A stretch of 64,000 nucleotides of DNA from Cyprinodon diabolis. Lineage: Eukaryota; Chordata; Actinopteri; Cyprinodontiformes; Cyprinodontidae. The translations under genes and the position numbers were made by a program. The number at the start of each line of letters is the position of its first letter. Position 1 is the first letter of the stretch. Shown here piece after piece: positions 35,986 through 47,302 of this stretch. Location of the stretch: positions 23,589,501-23,653,500 of the forward strand of contig CM060070.1 of the NCBI GenBank assembly GCA_030533445.1, read 5' to 3'. Below the pieces are notes generated by a model, which did not search any database, had not been told where the DNA came from, and was given only the letters and a program-made list of their open reading frames with translations.

Positions 35986-38059
35986 TTTCTATCTCCAGTG
36001 ACATAACAAGAAAGAAGTAATTGGGAGTGACAGCAGTGGCACCAAAAAGTGGTTGGCCACTTTAAACCACAGAGTGGGGACAGCAGGTGCTGAGGTGTAT
36101 ATTGCAAAGAGGTCACCACCTTTTTGCAGAGCCATCGGGTACAGAGCTCCATACCTAACGAAGCACTAAAATTAGCTCAAGATGTTACATGGAACCATTG
36201 CGATTTACATAATTGAGTAATTCTATCACCTTGCCTTAATATGATTTTTTTTCTCCTGTGAATTCATAAAGTCATTATGTTCAAAGTTGTTCATTTATCT
36301 TGACATCATAATTTTTCATATTTTAGTCCCACAACTAAATATCAATGCATATTACCTGAGAAAATGCTGACACTGCATGCAGTCAGATTTAAAACATCAC
36401 TGAGCTTTTCCATTAGCTTGTCCTAATTTCTGTTAACAACTGTTTTTTCCAGATGAGAATGTTGCATTTTTAACTTGCTCAAATAAAGCGACACAGATTA
36501 CACAGTACTGATAATAGGTGTAGGCTGAAATCACTGCTTTGTCTAAATACAGCATAAAAGAGATGACTTCATGGTAATGAACACTTTCATATCACTGCAA
36601 TAGCTTGCTTTAAAAAACACTCAGTCTTGTTTGTGTTTTAATCTGGTTTATTTTCCATTGCCAATTTAGATTAAAAAAAATAATAATAACATACCAAGTA
36701 ATTCTGAATGAGGAATGATAATGTATTTTAATTTACCATGAAAGCTTAACATTTGAGGTGCATGACTGGTTTGCATATTTAACTTATAATAAAAGTTGCA
36801 TGTCCCACTGCCCCTCCCTGTTTGTTTGCTTCTGGTCTGTCTCCAAAGACTGTTTCAAAGGAAAAACTTTTAACTTGGCAAAAACCACAATAGCTCTAGG
36901 CAATGCCTGACTCCGGCTGCCTTTTAGTATACAAGCAAATCGTAAAGTTTTCAGCCAAATAATGCATATCAAATTCCCCTTTCCTAAAAAAAATACAGGA
37001 AACCCATGACTGTTCCCCAGTCAGGCACACAGGATCCTTGCAAATTTGCATTTATACAAATGCATGAACATAATTTTTGCTTTAATTTTGTGTATGATTG
37101 GGTTACTGTATTATTGTAAAAGCATTGAAATCGCTGTTTCATAAAATCATTTCTTACAAATTCTACTAAAATTGAAACAATGATGTCTCCTCATTTTCTG
37201 TCTCCAGTCATCCAGTAAATGGGTACAGAAGATCAGCTGTGTGCTTCCTGGGATATGTGTCAAGCACAATGCCGGTACCAAGCAAATACTAATTATAGGT
37301 TGAGTTTATACCCAAGAGAGAAGCTTATTGAGCTGTTTGCACATTACTCTCAACAGTAGGAACATCTCTGCAATACCTCTAACATTTTCCAAATTCTTTT
37401 CCTTTAAAACTTTTATGCAGTACACTCTAGCATTTTGTTTACACCTGCTTTAAGAGGTAAACTTAAAAAAATATGCTATGGAAAACCTTGGCTAATTGCG
37501 CCACTTGGGCTTTACTCCACAAGATCTCTTAGATACTCCTGTCAAGGGAGCAACTAGACTTGTCAGAACCTGAGGTGAGGACATGAAGGAGGTGGAGAAG
37601 ATGGAAAATACTGAGATTCGTTACCAAAGCACAGGACAAAACAACAGCCTATGTTTTGTTATTTATAGAATGTGATGAGGGTGTATAAAATGTACCTATT
37701 TCTAGTTCTTCAACATTAATACCTTCAATGTAAAATCTGTCCATACTGTTATATTCTGTGGCACACTATGTAGTCCCACAAGCCTGAATCCAGAAAGCTT
37801 TATATTTCTCTTTTGATCAGCTTTTTGTTTATATTATTCTTAGTTTCAAGAAAATTAATATCTCGAAATATTAAGACTTCACATCATCAACATACGATGA
37901 TTACTCAAGCAGGGAGGTAGATTCGAAGCTAAATTTTAACTTGTTTGGACTATAAACCATCAGAAAATATTTGGTAACAAGTTGTATAGTTTGTTATTTT
38001 GGGGTAATGATCACAAGCTTGTTATGAAATTACAATTATTTAAGACCATGATAAAACAC

Positions 38060-38223
38060 TGGTAACAAGTACAGTAATTGAATTAGGCTTATCCAACCTA
38101 ATCTATTTATGATGGTTTAACTTACAAACTAAATAAATTAAGTTGGATCAGCTCAATTCAGTTACTTGTTTCCAATTGAACTAATTCATTAAAGTTGGAG
38201 CTGCACTCTCTTTTCAGAGTGTA
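38060..38223. repeat. MITE-like repeat ending AGAGTGTA
   Basis: TTATCCAACCTAATC, AAATTAAGTTGGATCAGCTC and TTACTTGTTTCCAATTGAAC near the end TTTTCAGAGTGTA resemble a common fish repeat containing AAGTTGATCCAACTTAA blocks between ACACTGTAAAA-type ends. The left end is not defined. Confidence 0.4.
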
Positions 38224-38464
38224 CATATGTAGGGTGGTTACTGGAGGTTCAACTGAGTTTGTCAGCCTGCAATCAATATGCAAAATGGATTTGCTACATT
38301 GTCAAGGGTAAGCTTTTCCTTTATATGATGAGAGCTGAAGAGCAGAAAGAGAGCAAAGTACAAAGAAATAATAGATGAAGTGCACAATGCAATTATTCAA
38401 TAGGTAACCCATAACAGCAGATTTTGGTTTTAAAGCGCGTGGTACTCAGCTCACGGGGATCTGT

Positions 38465-38977
38465 TGTCACAGTCTTGGTTTTGTTATGTTTTCTTTTGAG
38501 TATTTAGTTTTACTTTGCTCCATGTTTTTTCTAGTTTTATTGGTTTAATTCTCATTTTTTTGTGTTTTCTGGTTATTTTTCAGTTTTCAAGTTTTTATTT
38601 GTTGCCCTCTGCTACCCTCCAGTGTTCACCTTTTTACCTAGCTCCTTTCCAGTCTGCTATGTTCACACCTGCTCCCAATCTGCTCGTTAGTCCTTTCTTT
38701 GTTCAGTCTCTCATAAATACACTCCTTGTGCAGTTCCTCAGTGCTGGTTCCTCGTCTAACTTCCTCCAACGCTGTCTCATTGTGTCTTCCTCGTCGCGAT
38801 TGTTTTCCCCTGATGTCTCCATGGTTTCTGGTTTGTTTGACTTTTTTCATGTTTGGATTTTGGATATTTGGATTCCTGCCTCAGCTGTCTGTTTACCTTT
38901 AATTAAATCCAAAAGAAACTAACCTCTGCCTCCATGCCTCTGCATTTGGGTCCTCAAACCATAACCAAACTCTGACA
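38465..38977 (+). repeat. Solo LTR, family B, 513 bp, with perfect 5-bp target duplication
   Basis: It begins TGTCACAGTCTTGG and ends CAAACTCTGACA. Both sides carry TCTGT (38460-38464 and 38978-38982). The terminal TGTCA/TGACA inversion, a CATAAATAC TATA-like box and TTTAATTAAATCC are consistent with an LTR. The open frame at 38515-38922 lies in its pyrimidine-rich interior and is not a gene. It is a clean solo LTR and so a relatively recent or well-kept insertion. Confidence 0.85.
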
Positions 38978-40167
38978 TCTGTAGGAAAAATTTAAGACAG
39001 GTGAGGATATGTTGTAAGATCTTACCATTATAGGGAGTATACAGTAACCTGCAAGATTACATTTACAAGCAGGATGTATCTAATATAAAGAAAGTAAATC
39101 AGCTGTTCAGCTTCATGATCTATTGTCACAGCCTGCAATGACGTAAGTTAAACAAAACTGTCTCAAATAGGTTAAACAGTTTTATTTGGAGGAATAAGTT
39201 TAATCAAACATCACCATTCCTTGAAAAAAAGTTAAACAAAATGTTATCAAATCTTGAATTAAAGTGTGCTTCAGATGCATAAATAAATAATCCAGCAATA
39301 AAAAACTATGATTAGGGTCATAGTATGAAGAAGACTTTCTGCATGATCTTCCTAAAGCCCTCGTCTTTAATCTTTGACAGCCAAAAGCTGTGTGTAAAGC
39401 TGTAGGGATTATATCCTTTTGAACAGTAATTGTATTTCACTTACTGCAACTTTATAAATTCTTTTTAACCTTCCCTTTGAAAAAATTCATGAAGATAGGT
39501 TTAAATATTTACCCTTTAAAGTAGTGTTAATTATTACCCTGGCACAACTTTTAAACTACCGCTGATTCCAGCCAAGTCTGGCCGGACCAATCAGAACATG
39601 GGAGACATTATTTTATGATACGTCACTCAGAGTACCTTTCTACTTTTCTGATAGCAAAACAGTGAGATGGCAACTGGAACGGAGAAATGTTTTAATGATG
39701 CCCTTTCTGATGTCTTAAGTGAGACCCAACTTTAAAATCCCCAACAATGGACAGCTCTTGTGTCATTTCTTTTTTAAAACGATGTATTTTGGCCTGACAT
39801 GTTTCAGGGACATCAACAGTACTGTGTGTTGCATTAAGTTTTTGCATCATATCTATAGATTGGTGCTAACCTGATAATGCTGACCCAGTTAGTGCTGTCT
39901 TTGAAATCGAGCTCTACCAGCTCTTCCCCAGATTGACACATCTAGTATATGTCAGATTAGCCTGGCTGTCAGGCAAGTCAACTATATGTAAAATAGTGAC
40001 TTAAATTGCCAAACTGAATATTTTTGTAAGATTTAAAGCTATACAGATTAAATGTCCTCATGTTTTGACAATCATGTATTTTTTGGAGTGTTGTCTAACA
40101 AGTTTTAAACTTATACAAGAAGACAGATTTAAGATTACAAATATAAATCAACAAAAATCATACAGCA

Positions 40168-41802
40168 GGGGTACATTTCATGAAGCAGGTTTAAGCTGTC
40201 TACACCTGAAAACAGGGATACTCTGACTTTTCGATTTAACAAAGAGAGTTCCCTTAACCTCTGTTTTTCACCGTAGTAGGATTGTCCTAAGAGCTAACCT
40301 GGTTAGTAGCAGGTTTTCTTTAGTAAACACTGAGTCTCCTGTCTCCGCTCTCCCTAAAGTCAATCATGCTCTTTTATTTCTTCATTTAATCAGACTTTTG
40401 TCATAGTTTTGTGCATAAAAATATATATGTCATTCACTAGGTTCATTACACATATTCAGTTTTATAAACAGACATTGCATGTCTTTTTGACAAGGATCTT
40501 ATTAAAGAACATTTGTCACTTTTTCACAGACAATTACAGATTTATAGGGATGTGGATCATTTTATTGTTATTTTCTTATATTTACAATACATTAAGAACT
40601 ACTGAAATTATTTTTAGATTAAACATTCATTAATTCTGCAGGGGAAAAGGTATTACTTTAGGGTTAGGATTAGGATTCCCTTGACAAAAACCTAATGAGC
40701 CTACTGGGCATAATCTGAAGCCATTCTATGGGACTGATAGCTGCTAATAACGGCCATTTATTGGGATGATAAATAATGCAGTAGCAAACAGTTACTTTAC
40801 TGTGTAAAAGAAACATGAGAAGGGACGAATAAGATGGTCCACAGGTTCTATATATTAGAACTACCATTCAGGAAATAATCCCGTAACAACACTATGGTAA
40901 GCCATTGTTACATACACTAGTTTTACTGAATATTTATTCCTGATATCTGAAAAATCCTTTTTTCTTTGTCTAAATGACCATTTCAAACAAAAGGACATTC
41001 TCTACAGAGAATAAACTTTCTGGATGTCTATAAATTAATTTCAGATCTCCATACCTCTAATATCACTGGTCAGCATTTGTCATTTTAAATATGATTTTTT
41101 TTTTTTCAGATATCATAAATACATTTTCAGTAAAGCTGATAAATGTCAGAACGGCCAATTTAAATGTTGAAACATTTCTTAATATATAAAACTTAGTTCT
41201 TACAAGTATAACTTTGTTTTTTAAACTTTCTAAAATTCAGTTTCTGCTACAATAATGTGATTTAGAAAATAAAGTATCTCAGTTAGGTGTAGGAGTGTGA
41301 TTTGTATCAGGAAGAATATGATTTTAGTGATCCTCAAATGGAACGAAGGAGTGCTTTTAATAAATGTAAAAATGACCTGCCACTTCATATAAACTTAAGC
41401 ATTTAATCAAGCATTTAATCAAGCAACAATCTTCTCTTTCACCATCTCCCTCTGCTTTATAGCTGTAATGCTGTTTCTCCATCTTTTAAACACATTCTCT
41501 TTTTTATTAAATTTTTTTTTGCATTTCTGCATTACAATCTCTAGTTCCAGTGGTGGGAATTAGGCACTTCCTGTTGCTGTTATCATGGTGACTCGTTGAA
41601 TCAGTGCTCCACTGATAACGGCTTTTCATACTTGTTGCGCATGCGCTATACTCTGAGAGGACCTAGTTAAAATTGATTGAACTAATTGATGGCAGCCGTT
41701 GTGAAAACGAACACTCAAAGAGTTCCCGACTTTAGGCTGGACCAATTTAGAGCTGCGGATTTGAATCTGAATTTGTTAAATCTGCTTCATGAAACAGACC
41801 CC
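40168..41802. mobile_element. 1.63-kb terminal-inverted-repeat DNA element
   Basis: Left GGGGTACATTTCATGAAGCA and right, inverted, GGGGTCTGTTTCATGAAGCA match at 17 of 20. AGCA lies immediately outside each end. This terminus (GTTTCATGAAGCAG) is a known style of fish DNA transposon, possibly Harbinger-like, but I cannot confirm the superfamily. The interior is AT-rich without a transposase, so the element is non-autonomous. Confidence 0.68.
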
Positions 41803-42452
41803 AGCACTCAGACTTCACAGAAGCACAACAGAACACAAAAGGATCTGTTTTGTAGCTTAGTAACAGTATTTTGCTGAATATTTATAACAGTAAAGATTTC
41901 ACAAATATTTAGTATAGAGAAAATTCAGACTAGAGTTTAAGCACTATACTGTTTTTCTAGGCATTTAAAATGTGGCTTGACGGACTTTGATAAGGATTAG
42001 CTGCTTATGAGGTGTAAAAGTCAAAAAGTATTAACTGACCTTATTAGGAAAGGGACAAAGGAATTTTAGAGAACCTCACTTGACTCATTTGTGCAGTGCT
42101 CAATACGCTATAAGAAGGACACAACGATTTCCTAGTGTCTAATTGGAAATGATAATTCATCATATGGATTATTACAGCCAATTAACACTACTGTACTTCT
42201 GCAGCCCACTTGATCATTTTATTCACTGCATTAATGCAGAAATGTTATGAGTTTTATTACCCCATAGGGCAGCTGCAAATTAAATAATAGTCACTCTTTT
42301 GTTACATACAACAGTCATAAGCCTCAAGTAATGAGTTAGTAGAGAGTTGAGGTCAGTTATAGGACAGGCAAAGCTTTGCCAGTGTTTTAGTGTCACCAAC
42401 ACATGAGAAAGTTCCACCTAAAGGTGGGGGGTTCTGGAATGGATCTGCCCAC

Positions 42453-42557
42453 CTTGGTAGTCACTGTGAGGAGGGGCTTCGCTTCTGATGACGCCTTACT
42501 GGGTATCTCCTTCAGGACCATGGCAACAGTCTTATCTGCAGCCCTAGAGTCTTTCCC
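42453..42557 (-). CDS. pex5l: pex5l internal exon (equivalent of mammalian exon 3), 105 bp, phase 0-0
   Basis: On the minus strand the segment is preceded by a TAG acceptor and followed by a GTGGGC donor. It reads 35 codons without a stop, beginning GKDSRAADKTVAMVLKEIP and ending KPLLTVTTK. From knowledge of the family, this matches the PEX5L/TRIP8b N-terminal segment GKGSRAADKAVAMVMKEIP...KPLLTMTSQ in length and order. TRIP8b is a cytosolic, TPR-containing neuronal protein that binds HCN channels and controls their trafficking and cAMP response. This part belongs to its variable N-terminal region, which is alternatively spliced in mammals. The exon is a multiple of three and phase 0 at both ends, so skipping it would keep frame. 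The next exon lies 19 kb downstream on the minus strand. Which teleost paralogue (pex5la or pex5lb) it is cannot be told here. Confidence 0.9.
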
Positions 42558-44834
42558 CTACAACAGTGAAATCAACAACGACTTTTGTCAGGACAGTTAG
42601 ACAACTCATAGCTTTTTGCCCCCATCCAGGGAGCCTAACATTATTAAAACTTTATAATGTGTGTAGGGCTATCTAACAATAAAAACAATAACATTTCCAC
42701 ATCACTATGGCGATGAGAAGCATCACTGCACAATGTAGACGTTTGACTGCATACACAGATGAGTATGGTTGTCCAAAGCAATACTTTTCACACTATAAGA
42801 TGGGAAAGTATTATACAGCTTGTGACCTCAATAAATACAAAACTAAAAGATGTATGAAATGGTAATCGCCAAATCGTAAATTATCCTGATTTTGCCCTTA
42901 CACTGTGATGTTGTCCCAAATTGTTCCCAAAGTTTTTTTTTCTTTAAACCTATCTGTTAAAGCATTATGTGTTGTTTTAATTATCTAGGTAGTTGAGTGG
43001 TAGTTAAAAACGGTCATAAATGTTCATGACAAGACGTATATCAAATTTGAAAGGTAATCTAAATCTTTTTGTTGTGAAGATTATATCTCAAATGGTTTTT
43101 ATTCACACTTGGTTCTTAGTCCTGTTCAGGCTAACTGACTGGAAGTTTTCTGATTTTATTTTGCTATAAGATATTATTAGTTTAATTCATAACAATAGAA
43201 CCCCGTGTCTTTACAGCAGACAAAAAAACATATCAAAGTACATGAAAAAAATAACAGCATATGTTTTGCTTTTCTCATTTTGTTTGTGTTACCTAAGTGT
43301 CTACAAAAGTACCTTTTAATTTTTGCTTAATTTAATGTTGAGCTTATTTCTAATACTGCCTTGCTTCCCACAGCCTCTCAGAGAGAGAGAGCTCCCTTGG
43401 AATTTGTCTGCTAATTCTTAAAACTACTTTACATAACAGTAAAAACTGATTATCGGAGAGGTCAAACAGATTTTTCAATCTATTGTCATGCTTTCCATCT
43501 TCATTTCATGGTTAAAGGGCACCCTTGGTTTTCACAGACATCTTCTCTCATTTACAGAACATGCTTCTGCAACGAGACAAATTAAGCAGTGTTAATCACA
43601 AGGAGGAGGCGGAACCATTGCCTCACAATTATTATTTTGAATCAATTGTTGTCTGAGATCAGAGAATAAATGCAATGCAAACAGAATGGTAAAAAAAGCC
43701 GTAAATATTTTCTCATTTTGACTCTCAGATCAGAGCATAGGGCCTACAAGTCAATCAGTAAATCGTGTTTCTACCTTTGAACAAAATGTGGTTCTTTGTC
43801 TTTTAATTTTCTAAATTGATTATAATACAACCTACATGGGCTGAGTCAAAGGGGTGATTTGCATTAGTAACTTAAAGCCTCTTAATCATTGAAGTTAGTC
43901 GCTTATGGGTCAACCGGCTAACAATTGGCATTTGGCTCCCTTTGCATTGGCCAAAAAAAACAGTTCTGACCCCCCACTGGCAAGCTGGGTGGCCTCTGTC
44001 CTCCCACTGCCTCATGTCTGGTGAAACAATCGCACTGGGTTAGCATTGATGATGTCACCAGTGCAACACAAAATCAGGAAAGTAAACAATAGAGAGCAAC
44101 ATGAGGGAAGTCAAGGCATAGTAAGAGTGCTGTACTGTTTTGCTCTTTTATCTGTCCGAATCCCTCTTACCAGTGCTGTGCCATGTTTATCAAATGCTAA
44201 CGGAGTTGTATCGGCTTGTTAGATCAGTTGCGACTAGCACTGGGCAACGTTAGTATGTTGTGCTCAATGTTATCATGTAAATTAGCAGGTGGACCCGGGT
44301 CTGGTGTTCCCACAGCATACCGGTCAGAGCCAAGGCAATTTCAACACTCATCGCTTGCCGAGTTAATTGACCTTGGTAGACACAGGTCAGTGAGCTGTTC
44401 CCACTGACACTAAAAACCATTTCCTCCAGGGTTTAAACAGGTTTTACGTCCAGTGGGAAAGGGAATATAATAGTCTAGGTAAAGCACCTACTCACTCTCT
44501 CATGGGCTTGAACTTAGTACAAATTAACAACAAGGGTCACTAAGATGCAGTCAGAAGCAAATCAGTACTCGTCCTAACGAAGATTTAGGCAAGAAATTCA
44601 AAAAACTTATTTCTTGTAGTTTGGTCTAAAATGTAAATGATGCAGTAATTGATTCATCATATGTTTTGTACTGTGTCATATGTTCAAGTCTTGTTATGTG
44701 ATGCTGCTTAAGCTCTGTCTGTCTTAACTAAATTCTGTTTTCTGCGATATCTATAAATTACTCTAGCTGTCCAGAAGCACTTTTAAACAAAGCTTTTACT
44801 GCCGTACTTTTTTACTTGGCACTTAACAATACAC

Positions 44835-45270
44835 ATGTTTTTGTTAGTTCTGGTGCTAAGGGGTAGCTAGCCTAGGCTAGCGCTAGCTTAGCACTGCTAC
44901 GGCCTCCCTCTCCATCTACTCTCTCTAAATCTCCCTCTCCTTTCTCCTGCTCTATGTGTCAGATGTTCAGTAATTCCTCTGCCTCCTTTAGTGATAATGA
45001 TATGTGTAATAAGTGTAGTATTTGGGTCAAGAAGATTTTGTTCAATTATAGACCTATATCAAATGTTCCATCCCACACCCACATTATGACCTATCCATTT
45101 TGGGTTCTGGGCAAAGTTTTCTCATGGGGCCATCCTCCAAGTCTGTCTTTATGTCTCAGTTGGCCCTGAATATAAGGGATTCCTTAGAGCTAGCACGGTC
45201 TGCTGAGAGCTATCAATCAACGGACATGCTCCCCGATGTTCTTAATATGAAATTGGTGTTGAGTCTAAAT
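44835..45270 (+). repeat. Probable LINE 5'/ORF1 fragment
   Basis: A GCTAGCCTAGGCTAGCGCTA stretch is followed by a frame reading MCQMFSNSSASFSDNDMCNK. The later text SLSLC..LALNIRDSLEL is in another frame. I recall similar starts in fish non-LTR retrotransposon ORF1s. It is interrupted by frame changes and has no downstream RT. Confidence 0.45.
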
Positions 45271-45347
45271 CAGTAACACAGCATAGCAGCCATGGATTTC
45301 AGCTCCTTCAAGGTGGGAATGAAGAAGATAAAGTATCCCTCTACCTA

Positions 45348-45770
45348 TGTCATGATCTTGGCGCAGATGACTGGTCTCATTACTCATTTCATTAACCTGC
45401 TTCTAATTGGCAATCATTTGAGCCACCTGTTTCACCCTCTATTTAACCAGTCTTCAAATAAGTCATCAGTGCCAGATTATTCAAACCAGTGGTAAGATGT
45501 GTTCTATTATGGATTTCCTGCCTTGCTTTGTCTACTCAGTTTTGATTTCCTGCCTGTTCTCTGACCTCCGGGACATCACCAGTTTAGTGACTCACACGTT
45601 CGTTTTTATCCTCCGCCAGATAGACGTCTCTCACCTGCTGTATCCTCCTAGAGAGGTTCTTGCCTTAGACACCGACTCTGTTTGCAGTTCGGTTTTCAAT
45701 TAACATTTTGATAAATCAAACTGTCAACTGCCTGCGTCAAATACTGGGTCCTACTGTTCTAAGCGTCACA
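45348..45770 (+). repeat. Solo LTR, family A, 423 bp
   Basis: It begins TGTCATGATCTTGGCGCAGA and ends AAGCGTCACA, sharing the AAATACTGGGTCC end block with the copy at 24465. The flanks ACCTA and ATCTA are a probable 5-bp target duplication with one change. A CCCTCTATTTAACC TATA-like box lies in the middle. Confidence 0.75.
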
Positions 45771-45989
45771 ATCTACACTTTTTCGGAGAATGTATATATT
45801 GTACCTTTAGTATTTTGATAAAGAGAAATTGCTTATAATTCTACCATTTCTTTCACCAATATACCCTTTGCTGAAAAATATAAATCAGACAAAAAAGGTT
45901 TACAGCAATTTCACTTATTTCATTGTTTTTCAAGTAGGTGAGGGGTGAGTTCATTGCAAAAATATTTTGATTAAGGTGATAATAAAGCT

Positions 45990-46240
45990 TTTGGGGGAGT
46001 GGCAGCCCAGTGGTTTAGGGCATTGCGCTTGGGCTCCAGAGGTTCTGAGTTCAAGCCCCATTCTCATGGACTGCCACTCTGGGTCCCTGAGCAAAGACCC
46101 TTAATCCCACACTGCTCCCAGGGCGCCGGACAATGGCAGCTCACTGCTCCCCAAAGGGGCTTTGTTAAATGCAGAAAACGACTACAGAGAAACAAGTTAA
46201 TATCGTTGCTCTGTACTTGTAATGAAAATAAAAGCTGAAA
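45990..46240 (+). repeat. tRNA-derived SINE with A and B boxes
   Basis: GGCAGCCCAGTGGTTTAGGG (A-box region) and TGAGTTCAAGCCCC at 46047-46060 (B box) form the tRNA-like head. GGGTCCCTGAGCAAAGACCC and CTCACTGCTCCCCAAAGGGG form the body, as in widespread fish tRNA-SINEs. It ends in an A-rich tail (AATAAAAGCTGAAAAATAAA). Confidence 0.8.
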
Positions 46241-47007
46241 AATAAAAACTTGAATTTCTGCCCATTACTATCAAAAAAATTGTATCTCTGAAACTGATGT
46301 ACAGTTTGTTTTCCATAACCTTAGATAAATGGTAAGACCCTAAGCATATTTGTTTATTTTATTTATGATGAGATCTTTCCACTCCTGTGATTAACATTGA
46401 TTTTCCCTCTTCTTCTAAATTTCCTTTTTGACTGAAACCTTTCCAGCATTACATTCCTCTTTTATTACATTTGGGATTAATTGCTATAACATATTTATTG
46501 AAAAATACTGCACCTTTGATAAGCCAGAGCTGCATGCATAAAATTCGCACAGTAAATATGGAAGGTAGAAGAAGGACTCCATTATAACTATTGCTACGTC
46601 TACTGGCACTAGTAGAAAAGTTAATTTCCCTTTTTATTGAGCAATATGTTGTCGGCTGACTGTTGACTGCATGTATGATCTGAAGGACCTTCTACTGTGT
46701 TAGGCTACTCCAGGAATAGATAACATACAGAAACACTGTAGTCTAAAGAAAACCCCAAACTTGTACATAGAGTTTGAATCTCCACACCTAATGAGACATA
46801 AACAACAAGCTAAATGAACCCTGCGGCAATCAGCTGAACAGGTCTCTACAAGTACATAAGGAAAGAACAAGGGACACATAGAAGCCACTTCAAACTTGGC
46901 TTTATCCAAACCGGCTTTGTGTTTAGAAGAAAAGAAACATTCATATAAAGAACTCTATTCTTAATTCGTTTACGGTGAATTAGGGGAAAAGGTTACATTC
47001 ATGTCAA

Positions 47008-47302
47008 TGTAGGGTGGAGGTTGGTTGAGGACCCAAATGCAGAGAGGAGGAGGAAGAGAGGATTTTTTGCTGATCTAATGGGAAACAGAAAGAAAGTCCA
47101 AGAACAGAATGAAGAAAACCAAAAAATCATAGTAATCATAGATAGTGAGCAGGTGTAGACAGAGGTAACCAGAAAGAGCTAAGGGAAAGGACACCGGCGC
47201 AAGGGGGCAACAGAGAGTAACTCAAAAAATAAAAGACTGCATAAATATAACACAAAATGAACAAGAAAACACAGAATAACATAAAACAAAGTGGAAATGA
47301 CA
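47008..47302 (-). repeat. Solo LTR, family B, reverse orientation, shortened
   Basis: GGTTGGTTGAGGACCC at the left, CACCGGCGCAAGGGGGCAAC in the body and GTGGAAATGACA at the right are the reverse complement of the 38465 family. The terminal TGT...ACA is kept, but no target duplication is evident. Confidence 0.6.

Larger units (their letters stand above)
23325..42452 (-). other. 19.1-kb pex5l intron between the exons at 42453 and 23213
   Basis: This intron carries the repeats listed separately: a LINE 3' end, family A and B solo LTRs, SINEs, a decayed L2 RT, a piggyBac relic, MITE-like elements and a 1.63-kb inverted-repeat element. Stretches with nothing recognised are 25376-26225, 26541-28980, 33600-34930, 36140-38060 and 38983-40167. 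These are AT-rich with no supported coding sequence. Confidence 0.65.

Noticed and set aside
38515..38922. 135-codon open frame on plus
   Set aside because: Lies wholly inside the family B solo LTR, and is Phe/Ser-rich because the LTR is pyrimidine-rich.
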